A stretch of 64,000 nucleotides of DNA, from NCBI GenBank assembly GCA_002837195.1, contig KZ478065.1, positions 186,001-250,000 on the forward strand. The letters are read 5' to 3'. Shown in pieces: positions 1 through 9,934 of the stretch. Source of the DNA: Enterobacterales bacterium CwR94 (GTDB lineage Bacteria > Pseudomonadota > Gammaproteobacteria > Enterobacterales > Enterobacteriaceae). How positions within the stretch are numbered: position 1 is the stretch's first letter; every line of letters begins with the position of its first letter. Under the pieces are notes generated by a model, which was given only the letters and a program-made list of their open reading frames with translations, made no database searches and was not told where the DNA came from. A program made the translations under genes and the position numbers.

Positions 1-229
1 AGGTGTCATCGGTCACCACGCCGATGATGCGGCTCTGGCTGACTTTGATATTCCGCGCGAAGGCATTGGGCACGTAATTGAGCTTACGCGCCGCCGCGAG
101 AATTTTTTCTCGCGTCTCAGGTTTCACTTTTTCTGGCGCGGTAAACACGCGAGAAACCGTAATGTTGGTTACGCCAGCGACCTGCGCGATATCTTTTATG
201 GTGGCCGCTTTGTCACTTTTTCGAGTCAT
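1..229 (-). CDS. LacI-family transcriptional regulator, N-terminal part
   Basis: The frame runs off the left edge, so only the first 76 codons are present. They encode a LacI-type helix-turn-helix (TIKDIAQVAGVTNITVSRVF, about residues 10-29) followed by the hinge region (YVPNAFARNIKVSQS) that leads into the sugar-binding core. Members bind operator DNA as dimers and usually control sugar or gluconate-type catabolic genes. The effector cannot be told because the core is missing. It is transcribed away from the NicO/DUF1007 pair, and nothing links it to them functionally. Confidence 0.85.
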   Translation of the reverse strand, partial: MTRKSDKAATIKDIAQVAGVTNITVSRVFTAPEKVKPETREKILAAARKLNYVPNAFARNIKVSQSRIIGVVTDDT

Positions 230-316
230 CACATTCGCTATCGGCAGTTGCGGCGAGAATAGACCGATGGTAGCAGCTTTTTTGGAATGTTGACGATGAC
301 ATTTTACGCGCCTGAT

Positions 317-1291
317 TCAAAATAGCGCCCGTAAACCCGATGCGACCGGTTGTGCGGACTGCCACAATAAGCACCCCATCGTGATCAACATGATCCCCCC
401 CGCCAACGCCACCGTCGTGCCCCCGATGCCTGGCGAACGGGCCGTTTTTTTGGCCAGCCGCACGGCCACATGGCGTGATAACTGCACCAGCAGCGCCATT
501 AACGATACAGTCAACGCGGTGCCTGCCGCCATCGCCAGCGCCGACAACACCCCCCAGCCGTACACCCCGATAACTTTGGCAAACAGCAACATCATAATGG
601 CACCAGAACAGGGCCGTAACCCCATTGAGAGCACCACCGTACAACGTACTCGCCAACTCAGGGTGGCCTGCTCCAGTTGGTGGGCCGCGGGCACATGTTG
701 GTGTCCACACCCACAGTGCTCAGTGTGTGTGTGGCCCAGCGGCGAGATGGCCTGTAGCCGCGGCGCGCGCAGGCGTTGCACCAGGGTACGCGTTGCGCGT
801 ATCGCTAATCCAATCCCTAATGCTATCACCAACAGATAACTGCCCTTTTCCAGCCAATAACTGCTCAGATGCAATTGCCGGGAGCTGAGTGCCAGCATTT
901 GCAGACAGACCGTGACTAACACAATCGCCACGCTGCCTTGTAACAAAGACGACGCCAGCGTAAGCCACAGGCTGGTTTTTATCCTGGTCGGATGCGTTGC
1001 CAGAAACGTGGCAATCACAATTTTGCCGTGTCCAGGCCCCGCCGCATGCACAATGCCGTACACCAGACTTAACGCCATCAGTGCCCAGCCCGCACGATGC
1101 GGGGCATCGGCAACCTGCTTAAGCAACTGTGTGGTTTCCAGATTCAGCGTGCGTTGCCACTGCGTACTCAGCATCAGCAGTTGCGGCCAATACAGCCAGA
1201 CTCCACTGCCCACCAGCAGCAGGGAGACCACCAGTATCGCTAATGGCCAGCGAGCGGGCCGCTGCGGCGTAACGGGTGCCATTACTGACAT
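317..1291 (-). CDS. NicO-family nickel/cobalt transporter
   Basis: This is a 324-aa multi-span inner-membrane protein with the NicO signature HAAGPGHGK at residues 82-90 and a His/Cys-rich loop at about 187-204 (HTHTEHCGCGHQHVP). The loop is typical of Ni/Co permeases and of RcnA-like exporters. The first hydrophobic segment is at about residues 15-35. Its start overlaps the end of the upstream DUF1007 gene by 10 nt, so the two are probably translationally coupled. In many proteobacteria a periplasmic DUF1007 protein accompanies a NicO permease, which suggests a joint role in metal transport. Direction and exact metal cannot be read from the sequence. Confidence 0.8.
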   Translation of the reverse strand: MSVMAPVTPQRPARWPLAILVVSLLLVGSGVWLYWPQLLMLSTQWQRTLNLETTQLLKQVADAPHRAGWALMALSLVYGIVHAAGPGHGKIVIATFLATHPTRIKTSLWLTLASSLLQGSVAIVLVTVCLQMLALSSRQLHLSSYWLEKGSYLLVIALGIGLAIRATRTLVQRLRAPRLQAISPLGHTHTEHCGCGHQHVPAAHQLEQATLSWRVRCTVVLSMGLRPCSGAIMMLLFAKVIGVYGWGVLSALAMAAGTALTVSLMALLVQLSRHVAVRLAKKTARSPGIGGTTVALAGGIMLITMGCLLWQSAQPVASGLRALF

Positions 1292-1941
1292 GTCAGCGTC
1301 ACCGTTTGCGCAAATTGCTTGCCTAAATCCATCTCTTCCGGGGGCGCGTCCGCTTTATCAAGCGACAAGGCATACTGTTTCACATCGTCTCCAGGTACCG
1401 GTGTATGCACAGTGCGGGTGCAGCGTTTCGCCTGCTCCGCAGTCAGTGTAAAGGCGGTCTCTTTGTCGTAATACATGTCCACATAGTAGCTGGGATCAAA
1501 GGTTGAGAATTTCAGCGTTAATCCAGCCAGAGGCAGCGGCTCTGCCAGCGGCAAGATGAAATCCAGCACCGCCTGATGCCCTTCTCGTGCCAGTCCATAG
1601 TGCGGCGGTAAGTTGTCAAACTTCACGCGCTGCTTGCCCTGCCAGGCTTCGGTAAAATAGTGCTGCCCTAACACATTCGCCATCACTTCTGCCGCCAGTT
1701 TTTTCCACACTTCGCTCCCCGATTTCGCTTCCCCAGCGTCATACAGCAGGTCAGCAGAGGTGATTTCATCCATTGTCCAGCGCATGTTGATGCCGGTGAG
1801 TGTATCGCCGACGATCACCGGCTGTGCCTGGATGGCAATAAAACTGTGCGGATGCGCGTGAGCTTGCACACTCAATCCGCCTAACAGCACGGCCAAAACG
1901 AGACGAAGAAAGATGTTATAAGATAACAAAACGTAGGTCAT
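1282..1941 (-). CDS. DUF1007-family periplasmic protein
   Basis: The DUF1007 family is secreted and commonly paired with NicO transporters. The predicted N-terminus is a signal peptide: hydrophobic core at about residues 10-22, cleavage probably near AHAHPHS, which leaves a His-rich mature start that could bind metal. I chose ATG 1941 over the upstream in-frame ATG at 1986 because AGGAAA sits just upstream of it and the signal peptide then starts at the right place. Mature-region features include DEITSADLLYD and FDPSYYVDMYYD, a family-like tyrosine-rich segment. The gene overlaps the downstream NicO gene by 10 nt. Function is known only by association. Confidence 0.75.
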   Translation of the reverse strand: MTYVLLSYNIFLRLVLAVLLGGLSVQAHAHPHSFIAIQAQPVIVGDTLTGINMRWTMDEITSADLLYDAGEAKSGSEVWKKLAAEVMANVLGQHYFTEAWQGKQRVKFDNLPPHYGLAREGHQAVLDFILPLAEPLPLAGLTLKFSTFDPSYYVDMYYDKETAFTLTAEQAKRCTRTVHTPVPGDDVKQYALSLDKADAPPEEMDLGKQFAQTVTLTCQ

Positions 1942-2066
1942 CGACTTTCCTGTAAAGAAATCTGTGATCTGCCTAAAATCGTGCAACTAAAAGTGACATC
2001 GTGCGCGCAACGTGACTTTTTTTTTAGCTATGCTTACCGAGTCATAACAATCTGGAATAACAGTGG

Positions 2067-3335
2067 ATGCGCTCAGAACAGACTGATCAACCTGTTTACT
2101 CCAGTTCACAGCGTCATTGTCACCTGTTGCTGATGATGTCTTTGCCACATTTCACGTTAGATAGCGTCAACGCAAGCCAACTGAATGGCGTTGACGAACA
2201 GCGTGTCCGGCAAGATATAGCGGAGGTCGATGCAGAAATCCAGCGTCATCATCGGCTCACTATTGCCTGTAGCGATAATGGAGAATACTGCATTCGCGGA
2301 GCGGAACTGGATCGCCGACTGTGCTTACTGCACGGCTTACGCCGTGCGTTGCGCATCTCACCCGATTTTGTCTCGCTACATTATGCCCCGCAATTACAGC
2401 GGCAGTTAAAACACCAACGCATTGCCACCGCACTGGCGGATAACACCAATCTGCAGGCGCTGATTAATCACTGCGCGCTGGCGTTACGACGCCAATTTAG
2501 CCCGCGCGACCAGCAACTGCTGCAACTTATCTTCCGCCATGAACTTTGTGCACCGCCGCTGCCACAGTTTAACCAACGTCAGCGTCGTTGGTTAGCCGCG
2601 AAAGCAGAACGCGATGCCGCATCCGAGATTGTCGAACACTGGCGAAAACGCCAGGGCGTCGCCTCCAGCCAACATGAAATCGAAATGCTCACGCTGTTGT
2701 TCAGTCAACTACACGCCCCCCAACACGAGGCCGCATGGCATCCCAGTGAACATGATTTGCGGGTGCAAACCAGCCAGCTTATCGCACGTTTCGAAACGCT
2801 GGCGGGCACACCGTTTCGCACACGGGACACGCTGATGCCTCAGCTGTATACGCATCTGGCACAGGCACTGGAACGCAGTTGCTTTGCGATGGGGATTGAC
2901 AGCAGCCTGACCGATGAAATTGAGCGTCAGTATCCGCGTTTGCTGCGCACCACCTGTGCTGCGTTGGCGGATTTAGAAGCGCACTATCAGTTATCGCTGT
3001 CGCACGCGGAGAAATGCCTGGTCGCGGTGATTTTTGGTGCGGGTCTTATGCAAGAAAGCGCACTGCAGGAAAAACAGGTCGTGTTACTGACCGGCAGCGA
3101 TCCGACACTGGAGGCGCACATTGAAGTGCAAATACGTGAAATCACCCTGCTGCCGATAATTCTTCGTTATCAAACGCTCCACGATTTTCAGCATGCGGGG
3201 GCACCAAAAGGCACGGCACTGGTGATCACGCCCTATGCCACCCCGCTACCGCTGTTTTCACCGCCTTTGATTCACGCCGAGTTGCCACTTGGCGCACACC
3301 AGCAGGAGCGTATTCGTTTACTGCTTGAGTCCTGA
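2067..3335 (+). CDS. csiE: CsiE, stationary-phase inducible protein
   Basis: The 422-aa product matches CsiE of E. coli in length and over its whole course, for example SELNGVD-like (QLNGVDEQRV), TNLQALINHC, DQLYTHLAQAL-like (MPQLYTHLAQAL) and the end PLPLFSPPLIHAELPLG. CsiE contains PRD-like regions related to antiterminator and activator proteins. It is induced in stationary phase in E. coli, but its target is not established. The gene converges on hcaT, and the two coding ends overlap by 18 nt, as expected for this locus. Confidence 0.9.
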   Translation: MRSEQTDQPVYSSSQRHCHLLLMMSLPHFTLDSVNASQLNGVDEQRVRQDIAEVDAEIQRHHRLTIACSDNGEYCIRGAELDRRLCLLHGLRRALRISPDFVSLHYAPQLQRQLKHQRIATALADNTNLQALINHCALALRRQFSPRDQQLLQLIFRHELCAPPLPQFNQRQRRWLAAKAERDAASEIVEHWRKRQGVASSQHEIEMLTLLFSQLHAPQHEAAWHPSEHDLRVQTSQLIARFETLAGTPFRTRDTLMPQLYTHLAQALERSCFAMGIDSSLTDEIERQYPRLLRTTCAALADLEAHYQLSLSHAEKCLVAVIFGAGLMQESALQEKQVVLLTGSDPTLEAHIEVQIREITLLPIILRYQTLHDFQHAGAPKGTALVITPYATPLPLFSPPLIHAELPLGAHQQERIRLLLES

Positions 3336-4469
3336 TGCCACAACGCGCGGGCGCAAAAACAACGCCGGCAGTACCACGGCTGCCATCACCCAAAATACGC
3401 CACTGCGATAATGTTCAAACAGCCAACCGCTGAACATGGTCATCACGGCAATCCCCCCGCCCATCGCCAGCGCGGAATACACCGCCTGCAACCGAATAAC
3501 CTCGCCCCCTTTGCGCGCCGCAATAAAGCGCATCGCAGCAAGATGGCACACGGTGAAGCTACCGCAGTGTAGAATCTGTGCCACGATCAGCACGGGCAGT
3601 GCCGTAGTTGACGCCATCAAACTCCAGCGAACCACAGCACAAACGGCAGACAGCAACAGCAAATCGCGCGCACTCCAGCTACGGAATAACGGATTGCTGG
3701 AGGCAAAAATGATCACTTCAGCCACCACGCCCAATGACCACAAATATCCCACCGTGCTGGCTGGATAGCCCGCTTCCTGCCACCAAATCGCACTGAACGC
3801 ATAGTACGCCGCGTGCGCACCCTGCAATAAGGTCACGCAGAGCAGAAATCGCCAGACACTGTTTTCCGTCAGCAGTTGTCGCCAGGAGAGGCTGACGGCG
3901 GCTTGTGTCGCACTTTCGCCTTGCGGCATCACCGAGGGTTTAAGCAACATTCCGCCCAGCATGCAGGCGATACCCAGCGTCAGCAGCAGCAGAATGACCT
4001 GATAGGACCAGGCGCTGACCAGTAATCCTGTCAGTGCTGAGCTGACGACAAACGCCAGCGATCCCCACAGACGAACCGGGCCATAGGGAAGATTAATCTG
4101 CCGTGTCCAGGTGGCTGCCAGCGCATCACTCAGTGGCACTAACGGCGAAAAGAACAGGTTAAAGCCAATCATGACGAACAGCAGCCAGAGCCATTGCCCG
4201 CCCAGCCAAAATCCTGCGGCCAGCAACAGGGTAAGCGCCGCCACCGTGCGAAGGGCCGTGACTAACTGAGAGGGATTTTTCACCTGTGAAGCCACCAGCA
4301 GGCTGCCAACAAACCTTGCCACCATGCCCGCACCGAGCAGTAAACCAATTTTTTCCGGCGACAAGCCATTGCCCTGTAACCACACGGCCCAGAAAGGAAG
4401 ATACACGCCATAGGCGAAGAAGTAGGTAAAATAGCTGAGGCCCAGCCACCAGGTTGAACGAAGCGTCAT
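3318..4469 (-). CDS. hcaT: HcaT-like 3-phenylpropionate MFS transporter
   Basis: This 383-aa major facilitator protein has about 12 hydrophobic segments. It closely follows E. coli HcaT: the start (WLGLSYFTYFFAYGVYLPFW), IGLLLGAGMVARFVGSLL, QGAHAAYYAFSAIWW and ILHCGSFTVCHLAAMRFIAA are all recognisable. HcaT is a putative proton symporter for 3-phenylpropionate. The hca catabolic genes that follow it in E. coli are absent here, where glyA comes next, so the true substrate may differ. AAGGA lies about 7 nt before the ATG. Confidence 0.85.
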   Translation of the reverse strand: MTLRSTWWLGLSYFTYFFAYGVYLPFWAVWLQGNGLSPEKIGLLLGAGMVARFVGSLLVASQVKNPSQLVTALRTVAALTLLLAAGFWLGGQWLWLLFVMIGFNLFFSPLVPLSDALAATWTRQINLPYGPVRLWGSLAFVVSSALTGLLVSAWSYQVILLLLTLGIACMLGGMLLKPSVMPQGESATQAAVSLSWRQLLTENSVWRFLLCVTLLQGAHAAYYAFSAIWWQEAGYPASTVGYLWSLGVVAEVIIFASSNPLFRSWSARDLLLLSAVCAVVRWSLMASTTALPVLIVAQILHCGSFTVCHLAAMRFIAARKGGEVIRLQAVYSALAMGGGIAVMTMFSGWLFEHYRSGVFWVMAAVVLPALFLRPRVVASGLKQ

Positions 4470-4521
4470 GATATGTCCTTGAACGCGAAGCGATTCCTGC
4501 GAGAGGCCAAAGTATAGCGAT

Positions 4522-4546
4522 AAAAAAACCCACCAGCGGTGGGTTT
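4522..4546 (-). terminator. glyA rho-independent terminator
   Basis: On the minus strand, just after the glyA stop, the hairpin AACCCACC-gct-GGTGGGTT is followed by seven T residues. Confidence 0.85.
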
Positions 4547-4571
4547 CATCAAACTTTTGCGACGCGGACGG

Positions 4572-5825
4572 TTATGCGTAAACCGGGAAGCGAGCACAGA
4601 TGTCCAGCACCTTGCCCTTCACTTTCTCAATCACGCCTTCGTCATTGATATTGTCGAGCACGTCGGCGATCCAGCCTGCCAACTCACGCGCTTCCGCTTC
4701 TTTGAAGCCACGGCGAGTGATAGCAGGTGAACCGATGCGAACACCGGACGTCACAAACGGGCTCTTCGGATCGTTAGGTACGCTGTTTTTGTTGACGGTG
4801 ATGTTGGCACGGCCCAGCGCGGCATCGGCTTCTTTACCGGTCAGGTTCTTGTTCACCAGATCGATCAAGAACAGGTGGTTATGTGTTCCACCAGAAACGA
4901 TGTTGTAACCACGCTCAAGCAGGACGTCCACCATCGCTTTGGCGTTTTTAGCCACTTGATGCTGATAGGTTTTGAACTCAGGCTCCAGCGCTTCTTTGAA
5001 TGCCACCGCTTTACCGGCGATAACGTGCATCAGAGGGCCGCCCTGGCTGCCAGGGAACACAGCGGAGTTCAGTTTCTTGTACAGCTCTTCATCGCCGCCT
5101 TTCGCGAGGATCAAGCCACCGCGCGGGCCCGCCAGGGTTTTATGCGTAGTGGTGGTCACGATATGGGCATGCGGTACAGGGTTTGGATAGACATCGGCGG
5201 CAATCAGACCCGCAACGTGCGCCATATCCACAAACAGATAGGCACCAACGGCGTCAGCGATTTCACGCATTTTGGCCCAATCACACACGCCAGAGTAAGC
5301 AGAGAAACCACCAATGATCATTTTCGGTTTATGCTGCTTCGCCAGCTCTGCCAGTTCGTCGTAGTTGATTTTACCGGACTCATCGATGCCGTAAGGCACG
5401 ACATTGTACAGTTTACCGGACAGGTTGACGGGGGAACCGTGTGTCAGGTGACCACCGTGCGCCAGATTCATACCCAGAATGGTATCGCCCGGCTGCAGCA
5501 GTGCGGTAAAGACGGCAAAGTTCGCCTGCGAGCCAGAGTGCGGCTGCACGTTGGCAAAATCTGCACCAAACAATTCTTTGGCACGATCAATAGCCAGTTG
5601 CTCAACGATATCGACGTACTCACAACCGCCGTAATAACGTTTGCCCGGATAGCCTTCAGCGTATTTGTTGGTCAGTTGTGAACCTTGCGCCTGCATAACG
5701 CGTGGGCTGGTGTAGTTTTCAGAAGCAATCAGTTCGATGTGCTCTTCCTGACGCACTTTCTCTTGCTCCATAGCCTGCCACAACTCGGCATCATAATCGG
5801 CAATGTTCATATCACGCTTTAACAT
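4572..5825 (-). CDS. glyA: Serine hydroxymethyltransferase
   Basis: GlyA converts serine and tetrahydrofolate to glycine and 5,10-methylene-THF, the main source of one-carbon units, using pyridoxal phosphate. The 417-aa product is nearly identical to E. coli GlyA. The PLP lysine lies in [14 protein letters not shown] (about residues 224-237). Other family stretches include [12 protein letters not shown] and [10 protein letters not shown] prefer ATG 5825 over the ATG at 5831 because AGGAG lies directly against the upstream one and at proper spacing for the second. The upstream region carries a PurR operator, as at the E. coli glyA promoter. Confidence 0.97.
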   Translation of the reverse strand: MLKRDMNIADYDAELWQAMEQEKVRQEEHIELIASENYTSPRVMQAQGSQLTNKYAEGYPGKRYYGGCEYVDIVEQLAIDRAKELFGADFANVQPHSGSQANFAVFTALLQPGDTILGMNLAHGGHLTHGSPVNLSGKLYNVVPYGIDESGKINYDELAELAKQHKPKMIIGGFSAYSGVCDWAKMREIADAVGAYLFVDMAHVAGLIAADVYPNPVPHAHIVTTTTHKTLAGPRGGLILAKGGDEELYKKLNSAVFPGSQGGPLMHVIAGKAVAFKEALEPEFKTYQHQVAKNAKAMVDVLLERGYNIVSGGTHNHLFLIDLVNKNLTGKEADAALGRANITVNKNSVPNDPKSPFVTSGVRIGSPAITRRGFKEAEARELAGWIADVLDNINDEGVIEKVKGKVLDICARFPVYA

Positions 5826-5940
5826 CCGCATCTCCTGACTGAGCTAACTAAAAATTCGGTACCGATCCCCGGTTCGGGGTTGGGAGGGCAACAGTGTAAA
5901 CGGTTTGCCGGGGGATGAATAGCACCCCGACAACCTTTTT

Positions 5941-5956
5941 ACGCAAACGTTTGGCT
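5941..5956. promoter_or_regulatory. PurR operator of glyA
   Basis: ACGCAAACGTTTGGCT matches the PurR box ACGCAAACGTTTGCGT at 14 of 16 positions, including the invariant CGCAAACGTTTG core. It lies about 115 nt upstream of the glyA start in the 323-nt glyA-hmp intergenic region. The rest of that region shows no other gene. Confidence 0.75.
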
Positions 5957-6102
5957 CCAGACGTGGCAAGGGTTGCTTACAGATTCATACCGCAGATTCG
6001 GTCGCGACTTTTGTTCACACGATATGTGCAAAATTTTCATGTCGAAAAGAAAATATTTCCCTCTGTTTCTCAGGGTGATTTACAACGGAAAATAAAAAAT
6101 AT

Positions 6103-6125
6103 AAGATGCATTTAAAATACATGTT
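6103..6125. promoter_or_regulatory. NsrR operator of hmp
   Basis: AAGATGCATTT, a single A, then AAATACATGTT forms the 11-1-11 inverted repeat expected of the nitric-oxide-sensing repressor NsrR. It lies 24 nt upstream of the hmp start codon, consistent with NO-inducible hmp expression. Confidence 0.8.
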
Positions 6126-6148
6126 TAATTTTTCTGGAGCCTACTCTT

Positions 6149-7333
6149 ATGCTCGACGCTAAGACCATCGCCGTTGTGAAATCCACCATCCCTGCTCTCG
6201 CCGCAACTGGCCCAGCACTCACCGCCCATTTTTACGATCGTATGTTTCAGCATAATCCCGAGCTGAAAGACATCTTTAACATGAGCAACCAACGTAATGG
6301 CGATCAGCGCCAGGCGTTGTTTGATGCCATTTGCGCTTATGCGACCAATATTGAAAATTTAGCGGCCCTGTTACCGGCCGTTGAACGTATCGCTCAAAAA
6401 CACAGTAGCTTTTCTATTCAGCCCGCTCAGTATCAAATCGTTGGTCAGCACCTGCTGGCCACCCTGGATGAGCTGTTAAGCCCAGGCCAGGAAGTGTTAG
6501 AAGCATGGGGCAAAGCCTACGGCGTACTGGCCGACGTGTTTATTAACCGCGAAGAAGCGATTTATCAAAGTGCGGAAGAGAAAGTCGGCGGCTGGCGTGG
6601 TACGCGCGCATTCCGCATCTCGGCTATCCAGCAGGAAAGTCGCTTAATCAAGAGTTTTGTCTTAACGCCGACGGATGGGCAGCCGGTTGCTGATTATCAG
6701 GCAGGTCAATATCTGGGAATTTGGCTCAATGACGCCACTCTCGCGAATCAGGAAATCCGCCAGTATTCCCTCACGCGTCAGTCAAACGGTCGCGATTATC
6801 GCATCGCGGTAAAACGTGAAGATCAGGGCAGCGTTTCAGGCTGGTTGCATACACAAGCCACGGTTGGCAGCGAATTACACGTCACAGCACCGGCGGGCGA
6901 TTTCTTTCTGGATGTCCCCGCACAGGCACCTGTTGCACTGATTTCCGCTGGCGTCGGCCAAACCCCGATGCTCGCCATGCTTGCGACGCTTAGCGCCCAG
7001 CAACATGCTGGTCAGGTTCACTGGTTACATGCCGCTGAAAACGGCGATGTGCATGCCTTCCGTGATGAAGTGCAAAGCCTGTCAACTGGGCTCGCGAAGT
7101 TCAGCGCAACGGTATGGTATAACCAGCCGACAGACGCTGACGCGGGACAATATGATGTAGCAGGCTTGATGACCTTAGCGCCGCTGGAAGGGCAACTGGT
7201 GCACCCAGACGCACACTACTATCTGTGCGGACCCGTTGGTTTTATGCAATTTGTGGCGAAGCAGCTAACCGCATTAGGCGTGCAAACGGCGCAGATTCAT
7301 TATGAAGTGTTTGGCCCACATAAAGTGGTCTAA
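6149..7333 (+). CDS. hmp: Flavohemoglobin, nitric oxide dioxygenase
   Basis: Hmp oxidises NO to nitrate with NAD(P)H and O2 in the cytoplasm. The 394-aa product has the globin domain first (about residues 1-137, with Tyr29 and proximal His85 in QKHSSFSI). The FAD-binding domain follows (RQYSLTRQ, about 200-210), then the NAD domain ([13 protein letters not shown] and [13 protein letters not shown]). Length is close to E. coli Hmp (396 aa). An NsrR box lies just upstream and glyA is divergent, as in E. coli. Confidence 0.96.
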   Translation: MLDAKTIAVVKSTIPALAATGPALTAHFYDRMFQHNPELKDIFNMSNQRNGDQRQALFDAICAYATNIENLAALLPAVERIAQKHSSFSIQPAQYQIVGQHLLATLDELLSPGQEVLEAWGKAYGVLADVFINREEAIYQSAEEKVGGWRGTRAFRISAIQQESRLIKSFVLTPTDGQPVADYQAGQYLGIWLNDATLANQEIRQYSLTRQSNGRDYRIAVKREDQGSVSGWLHTQATVGSELHVTAPAGDFFLDVPAQAPVALISAGVGQTPMLAMLATLSAQQHAGQVHWLHAAENGDVHAFRDEVQSLSTGLAKFSATVWYNQPTDADAGQYDVAGLMTLAPLEGQLVHPDAHYYLCGPVGFMQFVAKQLTALGVQTAQIHYEVFGPHKVV

Positions 7334-7343
7334 AGGGCTTGCG

Positions 7344-7365
7344 GGGCCGGTTTAAAAGCCGGCCC
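7344..7365. terminator. Inverted repeat between hmp and glnB 3' ends
   Basis: GGGCCGG and CCGGCCC form a perfect 7-bp stem with an 8-nt loop between the convergent hmp and glnB genes. It is followed by only weak T-tracts, so it may be a poor bidirectional terminator or only an mRNA-end stabiliser. Confidence 0.5.
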
Positions 7366-7380
7366 TGAACAGTGCAGAAA

Positions 7381-7728
<348 letters not shown>

Positions 7729-7853
7729 TTATCAGTGGACTTCCCTGTGGAAAGGGAACATTCAGGTAACCGCAGCGGACAGGCTCCGCCGGGCGGTCTG
7801 TCTCTTTTCGCAGGCTACGCTACCATAAACCGTGGCGAAAAGGACATGAAAAA

Positions 7854-9194
7854 CTACTCTTTAAAGTCCGCTGCATCCAGTTCATGCCGGGAGAGCAATT
7901 TATAGAACTCAGTGCGGTTTCGTCCCGCTAATCGCGCGGCGTTGGTCACATTGCCTTTGGTCATTTGCAGCAGTTTCCGCAGGTAATTAAGTTCAAACTG
8001 GTTACGCGCCTCGGCAAAGGTGGGCAATGCCGTATTCTCACCGCTCAGCGCCTGCTCAACCAGCGCTTCGCCAATTACCGGCGCGGTACTCAGGGCCACA
8101 CATTGCTCAATCACATTCACCAACTGCCTGACGTTGCCCGGCCAACTGGCGGCCACCAGGCGCTGCATCGCATCGGTTGAAAACCGCCGAACAAAGGGTT
8201 TATGCCGTTCCGCCGCCAGACGCAGTAAGTGATTAGCCAGCAGCGGAATATCTTCCGCCCTTTCCTGTAATGCAGGCAGTTTTAACGTCACCACATTGAG
8301 TCGGTAATAGAGATCCTCGCGAAACTCACCGCGCGACATCGCTTTCGGTAAATCACGGTGCGTGGCGGAGAGAATACGCACATCCACGTCGATATCACGG
8401 TTGCTGCCCAGTGGGCGCACTTTGCGCTCTTGCAACACACGCAACAACTTGACCTGCAATGCCGGGGGCATGTCGCCAATTTCATCTAACAGCAGCGTGC
8501 CGCCTTCTGCGGCCTGAAACAGGCCCTCGCGTTGACTCACCGCGCCGGTAAAGGCGCCTTTGGCATGACCAAAGAGTTCTGATTCCAACAATTGCTCGGG
8601 TAATGCACCGCAGTTAATCGCAATAAAAGGTTTCTGAGCACGCGGACTGGCGGCATGGATCGCCTGCGCCAACACCTCTTTACCGGTGCCGCTTTGGCCA
8701 TTAATCAGCACGCTCACATCCGATTGCGCCACCATGTGCGCCTGTTCCAGCATACGCAGCATTAATGGACTGCGCGTGACAATGGCCTCGCGCCAGCGGG
8801 CATCCGCATCGCTGGCAGGTGGACGCTGTGATAACGCTTCATCAATCGCTTTGTAGAGGGCGTCTTTATCAACCGGCTTGGTCAGAAAGCTAAACACCCC
8901 TTGTCGCGTCGCAGAGACCGCATCGGGAATAGAGCCATGTGCGGTCAGGATAATGACGGGCAAACTGGGCTGCTGTTTTTGGATCTCCGCAAACAACGCC
9001 ATCCCGTCCATTTCGTCCATGCGCAGATCGCTGATCACCAAATCAATCGGCTCTTTGAACAACAAGCGCAAGGCTTCTTGCCCGCTGGCCGCCGTGGTGA
9101 CCGTGAATCCTTCGCTGCTCAGACGCATGCCCAGCAATTTCAACAGGCTGGGATCGTCATCCACTAACAGCAGACGCGCCGTACGTTGATTCAT
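7854..9194 (-). CDS. glrR: Sigma-54 response regulator GlrR (QseF)
   Basis: GlrR activates sigma-54 promoters, its best-known target being glmY. The 446-aa product has a receiver domain (acidic DDD at 12-14, phospho-acceptor Asp56 in VISDLRMD). An AAA+ domain follows, with Walker A GQSGTGKE at 166-173 and the sigma-54 contact loop GAFTGA at 213-218. The C-terminal Fis-type HTH is NVTNAARLAGRNRTEFYKLL. It is last in the glrK-qseG-glrR operon and overlaps qseG by 4 nt. Three TGTC-N10-(G/T)ACA sites upstream of glmY are its likely targets. Confidence 0.95.
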   Translation of the reverse strand: MNQRTARLLLVDDDPSLLKLLGMRLSSEGFTVTTAASGQEALRLLFKEPIDLVISDLRMDEMDGMALFAEIQKQQPSLPVIILTAHGSIPDAVSATRQGVFSFLTKPVDKDALYKAIDEALSQRPPASDADARWREAIVTRSPLMLRMLEQAHMVAQSDVSVLINGQSGTGKEVLAQAIHAASPRAQKPFIAINCGALPEQLLESELFGHAKGAFTGAVSQREGLFQAAEGGTLLLDEIGDMPPALQVKLLRVLQERKVRPLGSNRDIDVDVRILSATHRDLPKAMSRGEFREDLYYRLNVVTLKLPALQERAEDIPLLANHLLRLAAERHKPFVRRFSTDAMQRLVAASWPGNVRQLVNVIEQCVALSTAPVIGEALVEQALSGENTALPTFAEARNQFELNYLRKLLQMTKGNVTNAARLAGRNRTEFYKLLSRHELDAADFKE

Positions 9195-9931
9195 GGATTG
9201 GCTCCCTCTTCTGCGGAGGCACCGCTTTCCTGCGGTGCGACTGAATTGGCCGGTGCTTTATCCGGGCCATGCGACGTATCGCTGATATCCGCCGCAGATT
9301 TACGGTTTGAGAGTTGGCGCTCAATATCGGTGAGATTTTCCAGTTTACGGCGCGTTACATTGAGCTCTTGTGTCAGATGGATCTGCTGCTGACGCAACGC
9401 ATCAAGTTGCACATCACTTGTCTCTTGCAAGCTGGCGTAACGGCTGCGCTCTTCTGAAAGCTGTAATTGCGCCAGTTGGTGATCGCGCCACAGTAGCCAT
9501 ACCTGACGCACAGGAGCAGGGATTGCAGCACTGTAGTTATCCACTACCGACATATATTGGCGGCGCTCCATCGGCGTTACGTTGCCGTTACTGAGCAAAA
9601 TACCCTGCTTAAAACTTCCCGCCCAGTCGGACGCGGAGAGCTGGCGTGCGGTGGCACGCGCATCCACGGGTGACAGACGGGCGGCACATTCGGTGGCCCG
9701 CAGCCAGTAGAGCGGGCTATTTAAGGCATCCGCCTGCGTGAATGACCACAGCGGATCGCATTCTACAGACAGGTAATCCACCACCTTTACAGCAGGCATT
9801 AGCGGTGCAGGCTTTTTGACCGATGCCTGATGGGGCGTCGGTTGGGGGGAAAGGCATCCCGTGAGCAGTGTGCTCAATGCCAAAAGGGCACCGCGAGTCA
9901 GCCATTTTCCCCATGTCGATGTGTGTGTCAT
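9191..9931 (-). CDS. qseG: QseG lipoprotein of the GlrK-GlrR system
   Basis: QseG is an outer-membrane lipoprotein that interacts with the sensor kinase GlrK (QseE) and links it to cell-envelope signals. The 246-aa product has a lipoprotein signal ending in LSTLLTGC with lipidated Cys26. It also has a long coiled-coil-like stretch in the second half (QLSEERSRYASLQETSD onward, rich in Gln, Leu and Glu). It sits between glrK (3-nt gap) and glrR (4-nt overlap), the conserved order of this operon. Confidence 0.85.
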   Translation of the reverse strand: MTHTSTWGKWLTRGALLALSTLLTGCLSPQPTPHQASVKKPAPLMPAVKVVDYLSVECDPLWSFTQADALNSPLYWLRATECAARLSPVDARATARQLSASDWAGSFKQGILLSNGNVTPMERRQYMSVVDNYSAAIPAPVRQVWLLWRDHQLAQLQLSEERSRYASLQETSDVQLDALRQQQIHLTQELNVTRRKLENLTDIERQLSNRKSAADISDTSHGPDKAPANSVAPQESGASAEEGANP

Positions 9932-9934
9932 TTA

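Noticed and set aside
213-1451. Long ORFs on both strands over the NicO gene
   Set aside because: They are shadow frames of the G+C-rich NicO and DUF1007 genes without ribosome binding sites or family likeness.
4875-5681. 268-aa plus-strand ORF opposite glyA
   Set aside because: Antisense shadow of glyA; no ribosome binding site and no recognisable protein features.
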